A DNA stretch of 30,902 nucleotides from an uncultured Oscillospiraceae bacterium (GTDB taxonomy: Bacteria > Bacillota > Clostridia > Oscillospirales > Acutalibacteraceae): contig URQB01000023.1 in NCBI GenBank assembly GCA_900549825.1, positions 1-30,902 of the forward strand, in the 5' to 3' direction. A model generated the notes under the pieces. The model was not told where the DNA came from and searched no databases. It worked only from the letters and a program-made list of their open reading frames with translations. Shown here piece by piece: positions 15,240 to 22,855 of the stretch (its first letter is position 1; every line of letters starts with the position of its first letter). The position numbers were made by a program, and so were the translations under genes.

Positions 15240-16020
15240 TATATTTTTATTATATGGTTAATTCAGGGATTATTTGACACAAGATGAATGTCATACTGTC
15301 ATAAATTAAATTATTTTTAATATTTTTATCGTTTTTTATCAAAACAGGAACCAAAATAAAAGCCTCCATCCTCCACTATTTTGGGGCTTGACTTTTCATA
15401 ATTGGTCTCCGTTTCAGTGTTTGTGGCCGGGTAACCGAAACGAAAGCAGGCGGGGAACAACACCGAGGCAGTCCCATAGGAACAGAGAAGCGCCCGGGTG
15501 GCACAGGGCCACACGAGCGCACAAAATTATATTGCATCTTAAGTACTGACAATTTGTACATTGACTCCGCAGCTATTTTACAGACGAGCGTCAAATTTTG
15601 GGAACAGCTATTTTTCTAATATAGCTGATTTGCTTAGAACAGAGAGTAACTTGTAAGAATTTATTTGAGAAGGTATCTATTTCCTGCATTTTGATTGACT
15701 CGTTGTGGCAAAAAAATCCGGCATTTTTCCACAGTGGTCTCAATTTTGATATTCTAAAAGTACGAATCAAAACAACCCTCTGCAATGTATTGTCTGCATA
15801 AATTCGCGTATTCTACGGGGGCCAAAGTAGCCATCGTTGCTACTTTTAACGCCCGGCCTCACGGTCAGAACGCAAACATCGGCTTGTTGGGGTGCCTCCT
15901 CCAACCCAGTGCTTCCGGCCAAGTTGGGATGTGTAGATGTTCCCCACTCATAAAGAGATAGATTGTCCAAATCATCAAAATACATGGGGGAGTGTGCTTT
16001 CCATCATAAGGCCCCGCCGC
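15240..16020. other. Gene-poor interval of about 780 bases
   Basis: No convincing gene is seen. The first 100 bases are AT-rich and probably hold the promoter of the XRE gene. A GC-rich part (about 15420-15525) contains the motif GCCCGGGTGGCAC and CACACGAGCGCAC that resembles one near 27610-27640. A minus-strand frame at 15767-15985 is listed separately. Confidence 0.5.
15767..15985 (-). CDS. Unrecognised 72-residue open frame, doubtful
   Basis: An ATG at 15985 opens a frame that stops at 15767. The residue use is protein-like (MYFDDLDNLSLYEWG, then DVCVLTVRPGVKSSNDGYFG, RRIREFMQ), but there is no good ribosome binding site and no family I recognise. It could be a decayed fragment of a larger gene left at the border of the catabolic island. 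Confidence 0.25.
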   Translation of the reverse strand: MYFDDLDNLSLYEWGTSTHPNLAGSTGLEEAPQQADVCVLTVRPGVKSSNDGYFGPRRIREFMQTIHCRGLF

Positions 16021-16021
16021 A

Positions 16022-16061
16022 CAAAAAGAAACAACCGGTCAAATGACTTTGACCGGTTGTT
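16022..16061 (-). terminator. Terminator of the transketolase-dehydrogenase operon
   Basis: A 14-base perfect inverted repeat (16030-16043 with 16048-16061, core AACAACCGGTCAAA) with a four-base loop. Read on the minus strand it is followed by TTTCTTTTTG. Confidence 0.93.
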
Positions 16062-16080
16062 CAAAATAAAAATATTCGGA

Positions 16081-16902
16081 TCAGTAGATACATTGCCCGC
16101 CATCAACCAGAATATCGCTGCCGGTCATGAAACCGGCCACGTCGCTTGCAAGTACGGCCACCCATCCTGCGATCTCATCAAGGGTGCCAAACCGTTTCAT
16201 AGGGATCAGTCCCAGCATATGTTCCATACCCTCCACAGGGACGTTATCATGGATTCCGGAGAGGACAACGCCCGGGCTGATGCTGTTCACACGGATCCCA
16301 TACGGAACATACTGTGCTGCCATCGCTTTGGTCATGTGTATGACGGCGGCTTTGGTTGCCGCATAGGAGAAACCATTGCCGCTGATCATGTGTGCGGACT
16401 TGGAGGCGGTGTTGATGATGGCACCGCCATGCTGATGTGCGATCATCACGTTGGCAACGGTGCGGCAGACCAGCATCATGCCGGTCAAATTGACTCCGAG
16501 CACTTTGTTCCACCCGTCGATGGGGGCGTTTGGATTGTCCTCGGGCAGGACGATCCCGGCGTTGCTGTGGAGTATATGGATGGTGCCGAGTGCCTCCGCC
16601 GTCTGTGCAACAAATTCCTTCACGCTGGCCTCATCGGCTACATCCCCTGCGACGGCAATCGCATTTACAGGGTACTTATCCTTGATTTCGTCACAAATCC
16701 GCTGCAAGTCCGCCAGCTTCGACGGGATGTCCATCAATGCAACATCAGCCCCTAGTTCGGCAAAGGCCTTGGCTGTGGAACGACCGATCCCACCGGCCCC
16801 GCCGGTAACCAGGGCTTTTTTGCCCTCCAGAGAGAGAAGTTTATAGATGGATGTGAATTCTTTGCAGCGATATGCCTCACATTCTTTTGCCAACATGAAC
16901 AA
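16081..16902 (-). CDS. Short-chain dehydrogenase/reductase (SDR)
   Basis: The 273-residue classical SDR has a 27-residue N-terminal extension, then the nucleotide fold KALVTGGAGGIGRSTA (about 29-44), DVALMDIPS, GDVAD, HSNAG (about 110-114), and the catalytic set Ser in NTAS with YAATK (Tyr about 180, Lys 184). The Asp at the end of strand 2 suggests NAD(H). The C-terminus SDILVDGGQCIY is typical. Likely job: oxidising a polyol or sugar, or reducing a ketose, in the catabolic pathway of this operon. ATG 16902 has AAGGAG about 11 bases before; it lies eight bases after the zinc dehydrogenase and is last in the operon. The substrate cannot be read from sequence. Confidence 0.88.
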   Translation of the reverse strand: MFMLAKECEAYRCKEFTSIYKLLSLEGKKALVTGGAGGIGRSTAKAFAELGADVALMDIPSKLADLQRICDEIKDKYPVNAIAVAGDVADEASVKEFVAQTAEALGTIHILHSNAGIVLPEDNPNAPIDGWNKVLGVNLTGMMLVCRTVANVMIAHQHGGAIINTASKSAHMISGNGFSYAATKAAVIHMTKAMAAQYVPYGIRVNSISPGVVLSGIHDNVPVEGMEHMLGLIPMKRFGTLDEIAGWVAVLASDVAGFMTGSDILVDGGQCIY

Positions 16903-16910
16903 CGATCTCC

Positions 16911-17933
16911 TTATTCAGACGTGATTTTGATCACATACTTCTGAGCATTTTTGGTCCCATTGTCCAGCCCCAGGAAGGTATCCTGCGCATCATCCATGGT
17001 GATGATTTCGGCATACTGACGGATGTCGATCCGTCCATCGGCCATCATTGCAATGACCCGTTCGAAATCCTCCTGGGTGAAAAACACCCCGCCCTGGATG
17101 CGTTTCTCGTCGTTGATAAACGAGAAGGATTCCATCTGCGGTCCAGAACCATACGCAAGCATCGTCAGGGTGGCACCTGGTTTGATAGACTCCAGCGCCA
17201 TGGTGGCAGCCTTTTGGTTGCCGCTGCACTCGACGGCACAGTCGAACAGGCCGCCTGCAAGCTCATGCAGAGTGTCTGTTAAGCCGTCTGCCGTGCCGCT
17301 CAAGGCGTGGTCGATGAAGGCGGCCTCCCGGGCCTGACCAAGCCGGATCGGATTGACCTCCGTCAGGACCACCAGCGAGGCGCCCAGAGCCTTCGCGCTG
17401 GCAGCGGCGAACAAACCGATGGCGCCGCCGCCGGTAATCAGCACCTTGCTGCCTTCCCTGACGCCGGCCAGGCTGGCACCGTGCATACTCACCGCGCAGG
17501 GCTCGATCATAGCCGCCTGGACATCGTCGATGCTGTCAGGGAGTTTGTAGATCATATCCTCCCGGGCGGTGAGATACTCGGCAAACGCACCGTCATTCGT
17601 CAGGCCGATGCCGGCGCTGAATCGCTCCGGGCAGAGGTGTTTTTTCCCGCTGCGGCAGTACTCACATTCGCCGCAGGGGGTGTACTCGATCGCCGTGACT
17701 CGATCCCCCGCCTTAAAATGAGTGTTACCGGGATCCACGATCACACCGCTGAACTCATGGCCGGCCACAGCGTTCTGCCCGGCTCTAACACCATTGCCCC
17801 AGACCATATGCCAGTCGCTTCCGCAGATGCCCGCATAGGACACCTTGATCAGCGCGCGTCCCGGTTCAACCTTCGGCATGGGTTTTTCAGCAACTATCAT
17901 TTTTTTCTTATCTACGATTGTTAAAATGCGCAT
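16911..17933 (-). CDS. Zinc-dependent alcohol/polyol dehydrogenase (MDR)
   Basis: The 340-residue medium-chain dehydrogenase keeps both zinc sites. The catalytic ligands are in AGICGSDWH (Cys about 38) and AGHEFSG (His, Glu about 62), and the structural site is CGECEYCRSGKKHLC (about 91-105). The nucleotide fold is VLITGGGAIGLFAAASAKALGA (about 162-183). Overall it resembles the sorbitol/threonine/galactitol-phosphate dehydrogenase group. Probable role: NAD(P)-dependent oxidation of a hydroxyl on the imported compound. ATG 17933 has AGGGG upstream and gives the usual N-terminus; an upstream in-frame start at 18017 would overlap the transporter gene. It is the fifth gene of the operon. Confidence 0.9.
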   Translation of the reverse strand: MRILTIVDKKKMIVAEKPMPKVEPGRALIKVSYAGICGSDWHMVWGNGVRAGQNAVAGHEFSGVIVDPGNTHFKAGDRVTAIEYTPCGECEYCRSGKKHLCPERFSAGIGLTNDGAFAEYLTAREDMIYKLPDSIDDVQAAMIEPCAVSMHGASLAGVREGSKVLITGGGAIGLFAAASAKALGASLVVLTEVNPIRLGQAREAAFIDHALSGTADGLTDTLHELAGGLFDCAVECSGNQKAATMALESIKPGATLTMLAYGSGPQMESFSFINDEKRIQGGVFFTQEDFERVIAMMADGRIDIRQYAEIITMDDAQDTFLGLDNGTKNAQKYVIKITSE

Positions 17934-17946
17934 AGAAACTACCCCT

Positions 17947-19350
17947 TTAGGATTCTTTTTCTTGTTTCTCACGGCGCTCCTGCAGTGCCTGACGGATCTT
18001 CTCGTGCCTGGGTTCATCCAGTTTATAGAGGGAGAAAATCAGGGCGGCGGAGACCAGAGCTGTGATCCCGGGGATCAGGGAGATATTGGCCTTCATCATC
18101 GTGATGACTGCGGAGGTTTGCACCGCGTTGGGCACATAGTGGCAGGCATTGATCAGGTACAGTCCCAGGGCCGGACCGATGGCGCTGCCGGTCTTGAGGG
18201 CCAGGGAGGTGAAAGAGGAGAGGAAGCCGTCACAGCGCAGGCCCACCTTCCACTCGCCGTAGTCCACCGCGTCTCCGAGCATACTGTACTGTGCGGAACT
18301 GAACGTGCCCATAAAGGCGGCCGTGCAGAACATCAGAACCCAGAATGCCAGACCGCCGGGGGTAACCACGTATACCAGAAGGCAGGAAATCCCGCAGAGC
18401 AGATGGCCCGCAGCGGCGGTGCGGCCCTTGCTGCGAAGGGCGCGGTACAGAGCCGGCATGATCAAGATGTTTCCCGCCAGGGAGCCCACCATGGAGACCA
18501 GGCCGAAGACCGACATTACCTTGGGATTGCCCAGCACGTAGGTGAAGTAATACATCATCATACTGCTGCGGCCGAAACCAATGAAACCGAAGGTCATCAT
18601 CACCACACTGATGATGATGATAGGCGGGTTCTTCAGCAGTGTCAGCAACTGGCCTCGGACCGGGATCTTCTTCTGGTCGGGAGGCGGCTGAACCCGTTCG
18701 CGGCTCTTAAAAGCGGGCCAGATGGCCAGCGGCAGCGTGGCCAGGCAGATCAGCGCCACAGCCGTCAGATAGCCGCCCTCTGTGCGGGCTCCGCCGGCAT
18801 GGCTGAAGTACAAAATCAACTGGATGCCCAGAATGCCGGTAATCTGCGTGCCGATCTGGCTGCAGGCCAGCCGGACAGAGGATATCCGGACACGCTCACG
18901 GGAACTGGGGGAGAGGGCGCCATGCAAGGCGCTGTACGGCATATCGTAGCAGGTGGACATCACGGTTACCACAACATACCAGACACACATCCATAAGACT
19001 TTGGCGGTCGAACTCCAGGAGGAATGCGCACTGAACAGCGCGATCATACTCAGCGGCAGCCCGATCCCGCCGAACAGCAGCCAGGGGCGGTAACGCCCCC
19101 AGCGGGTTCTGGTCCGGTCGGCCATAGAGCCGATGATGGGGTCGTTGACGGCGTCGAACAGCCGTACACCCAGCACCAGGGCGGAGAGAGCGCCCGCGCT
19201 GACGCCGATGGTATCTGTGTAATAGATCTGAAGGAAGGTGCTGACCCAGTGGAAACTGGCGTTATAGCCGATCGTGCCGATCCCGTAGTGGAGTTTCTCT
19301 ACAAAACTCAGGGAGCCGTCTTCCTTCTTTCGTCTCGCATTCCGCTCCAT
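17947..19350 (-). CDS. GPH family sugar:cation symporter
   Basis: The 467-residue, about 12-helix transporter has the GPH signature FDAVNDPIIGSMADRTRTR followed by WGRYRPWLLFG (about 64-94), as in MelB and XynB-type importers, and the second feature GDAVDYGEWKVGLRCDGFLSSFTSLA. The start ATG 19350 follows GAGGGGG; the stop lies 13 bases before the zinc dehydrogenase start. It is the second transporter in the same operon, which is unusual: the two may take up different forms of the substrate or one may export a product. The C-terminal tail is charged (RRQALQERREKQEKES type). Confidence 0.9.
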   Translation of the reverse strand: MERNARRKKEDGSLSFVEKLHYGIGTIGYNASFHWVSTFLQIYYTDTIGVSAGALSALVLGVRLFDAVNDPIIGSMADRTRTRWGRYRPWLLFGGIGLPLSMIALFSAHSSWSSTAKVLWMCVWYVVVTVMSTCYDMPYSALHGALSPSSRERVRISSVRLACSQIGTQITGILGIQLILYFSHAGGARTEGGYLTAVALICLATLPLAIWPAFKSRERVQPPPDQKKIPVRGQLLTLLKNPPIIIISVVMMTFGFIGFGRSSMMMYYFTYVLGNPKVMSVFGLVSMVGSLAGNILIMPALYRALRSKGRTAAAGHLLCGISCLLVYVVTPGGLAFWVLMFCTAAFMGTFSSAQYSMLGDAVDYGEWKVGLRCDGFLSSFTSLALKTGSAIGPALGLYLINACHYVPNAVQTSAVITMMKANISLIPGITALVSAALIFSLYKLDEPRHEKIRQALQERREKQEKES

Positions 19351-19367
19351 ATCCCACGCTTACCCCC

Positions 19368-20651
19368 TCAAGCAGTTTTCTTCTCGCTGGGGAAGTACAG
19401 GGCACCGGCTATGGCGAACACACCGCCCAGGCAGAGAGCGATAGCGGCGTTCTGCATTCCAATGCGCACCTGAAGCGTCTGGAACAGGATGGGCATCAGC
19501 ATGGCCAGCGCGTTTCCAAACAGGGTCCAGATGGCGTTGGACGCTGCGTAGATGCCGGGCGTAACACCCTTTGTGGTGATGACAGCGGTGTTTATGGTGG
19601 GGACATAGCAGCCCCAGGCAATGCCGAGCACGATCACGCACAGCCGTAGCAGCAGGCCCGGCTTGAGGAGCATAGAACAGACGCCGCTCAGAGGCAGCAG
19701 GATCATAAACAGGAGGATGATGGGCTTATAATTTTTGATTCTGCCGACGATGGGGGCGTAGAGCAGGCAGGAGAACAGGCCGGCCAGGCTGATGAGCCCG
19801 GTGATGGAGCTGGCCTCCTGGGCCGTCAGGCCGTGGACGCTCTGGAGGATCGTGGGCAGGTAGGTATTGAAGATCATAAACAGCCAGGTGGCGCCGGTGA
19901 AGGAGATAACGGCACTCTGGACCGAACGGATCTTGATTGCCTGCGCCAGGCTGGATCCCTTCGTCTTGGAGGCGGTTTTCACCTGCTGGGCAGGGGCCTG
20001 GCCGGCGTTCTCCCGGGCCAGCTGGGCATTGTTGTACTCCTTGAAGAAAGCGTTGGGCTTGCGGTCGAACACCAGGAACAGGATGCCCAGGGCCAGGCAG
20101 CTAGTACCCCACATCATGATCTGGTAGTGCCAGTTCTGACCCAGGGCCATAAAGATGGGCACCGTCAGGGAGAAAGTCAGAGTCTGCGTCAGCGAGTTTG
20201 TCGCTTGGATGACGCTGTTGGCCATGCCAAGGTGTTTTTTGTCGCGGAACCGCTCAGCGACGATGGCCACTACGGCAGGGAAGCTGAAGGCATTGCCCAG
20301 GCCAGCGAACACACGGGCAAACATCATGGCGGTGAAGGTCGTCGCTGTCAGGCCCAGCAGGCCACTGATGAACATGAACACGGTGGAGAGCGCCAGGGTC
20401 TTGCTTCCACCAATTTTATCGATTACGATACTGGCAAAGATCATGCCAACGCCCATGCACAGGGTGGAGGTGGTCTGCAGCAGGCCACCCTGCCCCAGGT
20501 TTGCCCCCAGGTCCTCCACGATGAAGGTCAACAGGGGCGGTACCATGAAGTTCAACTCCCCACGCAGGAAGGACAGGATCAGATGGAACACCAAGAAGAG
20601 GATCGCCAGAATTAGTGCTTTTTTGGTAAGATTAGATTTTTGTTCTTGCAT
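19368..20651 (-). CDS. Major facilitator superfamily transporter
   Basis: The 427-residue protein has 12 predicted helices, a central loop with KTASKTKGSSLAQAIKIRS and an MFS pattern (GGSKTLALS after helix 2, FARVFAGLGNAFSFPAVVAIVAERF in helices 4-5). It is closer to the anion/cyanate or oxalate-formate type (CynX, ACS) than to sugar GPH proteins; the substrate is not assigned. ATG 20651 follows AAAGGAG at seven bases; the in-frame ATG at 20675 is glued to another GGAG and is less likely. It sits 17 bases before the GPH gene and 59 bases after the transketolase C subunit. As one of two transporters here, it could import an acidic sugar or export the end product. Confidence 0.85.
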   Translation of the reverse strand: MQEQKSNLTKKALILAILFLVFHLILSFLRGELNFMVPPLLTFIVEDLGANLGQGGLLQTTSTLCMGVGMIFASIVIDKIGGSKTLALSTVFMFISGLLGLTATTFTAMMFARVFAGLGNAFSFPAVVAIVAERFRDKKHLGMANSVIQATNSLTQTLTFSLTVPIFMALGQNWHYQIMMWGTSCLALGILFLVFDRKPNAFFKEYNNAQLARENAGQAPAQQVKTASKTKGSSLAQAIKIRSVQSAVISFTGATWLFMIFNTYLPTILQSVHGLTAQEASSITGLISLAGLFSCLLYAPIVGRIKNYKPIILLFMILLPLSGVCSMLLKPGLLLRLCVIVLGIAWGCYVPTINTAVITTKGVTPGIYAASNAIWTLFGNALAMLMPILFQTLQVRIGMQNAAIALCLGGVFAIAGALYFPSEKKTA

Positions 20652-20710
20652 CGTAGTTCTCCTTTTCTTTTTCATCTCCCAAAGCAGATGACCGGAACAA
20701 GGGAAAGGGC

Positions 20711-21697
20711 TTACCGCAGAATCTCCCGGATGGCTTTTTTCATCCCCTCGGGGTCATAGCCTAAGTGGGCATACAGCTCATAACTGTCACCCAGAGGCGG
20801 AAACGCGTCGTTCGGGATACCCAGGCGCTTAAACTTGGGCGTCAGGCCCTCATCTGCCATCAAGTCGGCCACCGCACTGCCCAGACCGTTGACCACAAAG
20901 TGATCCTCTGCGGTGATAATACGGCCGGTCTCCCGAATGGCCGTGCGGATTGCCTCCTGGTCCAGCGGACGGATGGTGTGCATATCCAGCACCCGAACGC
21001 CGATCCCCTCTTTCTCCAGCGCATTGGCGGCGGAGACTGCGAATGCGACGGTACAGCCCGCGGCGATAACGGTCACATCGTTGCCCTCATGGGCGACGAT
21101 GGCCTTACCGATCTCATACTCGTAATCCTCCGTGTAGACCAGAGGCTCGGCGCCCCGGGCAATCCGGATACACATGGGGCCGGGGTGATCCACGCTCTTC
21201 TGGATCAATTTGACGCATTGGTTGGCGTCGCTGGGAATGACGAAGGTCATATTGGGGAGGGTGCGCATGATCGCGATATCCATAATGTTATAGTGGGTCG
21301 GACCACTGGCCGAGGTCAGGCCCGAGTGGGTATTGACGATACGCACCGGCAAATTCGGATAGCAGAGATTGGTATGCACCTGATCCAGAGTGCGCAGGGC
21401 CAGGAACGGGCCAAAGCCTGAGATATACGGAATTTTACCGCATAGTGCCAGACCGGCGGCCACGCCCACCTGATCCTGCTCGGCGATGCCGACCGGGAGC
21501 ATCCGGTCGGGATATTTCTCACGGAACTTATTCTCCGCACCGCCGTATCCTGAGTCGGCGCCGACGAAAACAATGCGCTCGTCCTTCTCTGCCAGGCGGT
21601 GCAATTCTTCCACATACAATTCACGGGCGGATGCGGCAGCCAGCATGCTCAGATGCCCCAGCTGCAGTTCGCCTTCAAAGGTAATTCTCTTTGCCAC
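20711..21697 (-). CDS. Transketolase, C-terminal subunit (Pyr and C domains)
   Basis: The 328-residue protein is the C-terminal half of a split transketolase. The Pyr domain has VFVGADSGYGGAE, and GIAEQDQVGVAAGLA carries the catalytic Glu (E. coli Glu411 equivalent). GPTHYNIMDIAIMR keeps the donor His, and IRIARGAEP retains the phosphate-contact Arg. The segment NTHSGLTSASGPTH is one residue shorter than in E. coli, and the acceptor-specificity Asp469 is replaced by Ser. The C domain ends with AEDHFVVNGLGSAVADL. GTG 21697 follows AAAGGAG at nine bases; a TTG at 21706 abuts that site. It starts five bases after the N subunit stop, so the two are made in equal amounts and form an alpha2beta2 enzyme using thiamine diphosphate. 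Confidence 0.93.
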   Translation of the reverse strand: MAKRITFEGELQLGHLSMLAAASARELYVEELHRLAEKDERIVFVGADSGYGGAENKFREKYPDRMLPVGIAEQDQVGVAAGLALCGKIPYISGFGPFLALRTLDQVHTNLCYPNLPVRIVNTHSGLTSASGPTHYNIMDIAIMRTLPNMTFVIPSDANQCVKLIQKSVDHPGPMCIRIARGAEPLVYTEDYEYEIGKAIVAHEGNDVTVIAAGCTVAFAVSAANALEKEGIGVRVLDMHTIRPLDQEAIRTAIRETGRIITAEDHFVVNGLGSAVADLMADEGLTPKFKRLGIPNDAFPPLGDSYELYAHLGYDPEGMKKAIREILR

Positions 21698-21702
21698 GTT
21701 GC

Positions 21703-22569
21703 TCAACTCCTTTCCATTTCTTGCTCAATCTCATCCAAACGGGCCATGGTCTTCTCCAGCAAATCATCGGGCATGGGCCGCAGGTGGCAGGCGGTAGTGT
21801 TCTCCAGACCGGGCAGCGTCTCGCCCTTGTTGGTATTGGCAATGATGGCGATGGGCTTGCGGCGGGTCTGGGAGTCCGATGCGGGCAGGCTGTGCAGTGT
21901 TTCCAGAATCTGCTTCATATCGTGGCCGTCAATGGTGACGGTCTCCCAGCCGAATGCCTGGAGTTTGGCGTCCAGCGGATCGATATCCATGATATCCTTG
22001 GTCCAGCCCACGGCCTGAATGCGGTTCTTGTCAACAATGGTCACCAGATTGCCCAGTCCATAGTGCCCGGCGCACATGAATGCCTCCCAGTTGGAACCTT
22101 CCTGCAGTTCGCCATCGCCGGTGAGGCAGACAACGCGGTAGTTCTTCTTGTCCAATCTGCCGGCCAGCGCCATGCCAACTGCCAGCGCCATACCCTGGCC
22201 CAGAGAACCGGTGGATGCGTCGATCCCCGGGATATAGAGGTAGTTCGGATGCATACCGAAACGGCCGCCGATCTGGTTGTACTCGTTCCACAGTTCCTCT
22301 TTGGTGTACATCCCCTTGTCAACGAAGATATTGTACAGAACGTGAGCACAGTGGCCCTTGGAAAGCACAAATCGGTCACGGTCCGGGTCACGTGGATTCT
22401 TGGGATCAAAGTTCAGAAAATCATAGTAAAGCGCCGTGACAAGGTCGGTCATGGACATACCGCCGCCGAGGTGGCTGTAACCGATTTTGCTGGTTGTGAC
22501 ACAGATGTCTCTCCGGATTTGATTTGCCTTGCGTCTCAATTCTTTTACGCGCTCTGGACTAACATTCAT
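21703..22569 (-). CDS. Transketolase, N-terminal subunit (thiamine diphosphate domain)
   Basis: The 288-residue protein is the PP domain of a split transketolase. The active-site histidines are all visible: SHLGGGMSMTDL (His26 equivalent), RFVLSKGHC (His66 equivalent) and GMHPNY (His100 equivalent). The cofactor and metal motif is GDGELQEGSNWEAF...LVTIVDKN. The extended middle part of full-length enzymes is absent, as is normal for split forms. The ATG at 22569 has AAGGAGG eight bases upstream; an ATG at 22590 is less likely. It is the first gene of the six-gene operon. Together with the C subunit it should move a two-carbon ketol unit from a ketose to an aldehyde; the natural substrates may not be those of the pentose phosphate pathway. 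Confidence 0.94.
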   Translation of the reverse strand: MNVSPERVKELRRKANQIRRDICVTTSKIGYSHLGGGMSMTDLVTALYYDFLNFDPKNPRDPDRDRFVLSKGHCAHVLYNIFVDKGMYTKEELWNEYNQIGGRFGMHPNYLYIPGIDASTGSLGQGMALAVGMALAGRLDKKNYRVVCLTGDGELQEGSNWEAFMCAGHYGLGNLVTIVDKNRIQAVGWTKDIMDIDPLDAKLQAFGWETVTIDGHDMKQILETLHSLPASDSQTRRKPIAIIANTNKGETLPGLENTTACHLRPMPDDLLEKTMARLDEIEQEMERS

Positions 22570-22677
22570 ATAAAAAACCTCCTTTTTCATGTAAGTTTGG
22601 TGAGTGCGTTCGATTGGAAAATGCTGATTGCCAATTTATATAAAATCAATGGATGGAAAGGAGCATCTTCCGTCTAT

Positions 22678-22706
22678 ATTATACAACGGTCAAATAGGTG
22701 CCCGAA
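22678..22706 (-). promoter_or_regulatory. Likely activator-dependent promoter of the transketolase operon
   Basis: On the minus strand, a perfect TATAAT lies at 22683-22678. The hexamer 17 bases upstream is TTCGGG, a poor -35. Two copies of CGGGC (22704-22700 and 22732-22728, 28 bases apart) stand over and upstream of it. A good -10 with a weak -35 is what an AraC-type activator would act on; the neighbouring regulator is the natural candidate. Confidence 0.5.
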
Positions 22707-22794
22707 AGGGGGAAAAATCTGTTTTTCGCCCGTAAAAGGTGGATTATTTCACATCCTGGCGGAAATTATCTGAGATGTGGAGAATCTTGACGAA

Positions 22795-22843
22795 CAAAAC
22801 TCCCCACCATCCTGGGAGGAATGCACAGGATGGTGGGGAGTTT
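22795..22843 (-). terminator. Terminator between MDR gene and transketolase operon
   Basis: A near-perfect stem of about 18 bases, core ACTCCCCACCATCCTG (about 22800-22815) with its complement at 22826-22841, loop of about 10. Read on the minus strand it runs into GTTTTG. It separates the regulator-MDR pair from the operon downstream. Confidence 0.88.
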
Positions 22844-22855
22844 CAGCCGAACGGC

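Noticed and set aside
16081..22569. Assignment of the operon to transketolase-type sulfoglycolysis
   Set aside because: No sulfosugar isomerase, sulfoquinovosidase or sulfolactaldehyde-specific gene is recognisable, so naming that pathway would be unsupported.
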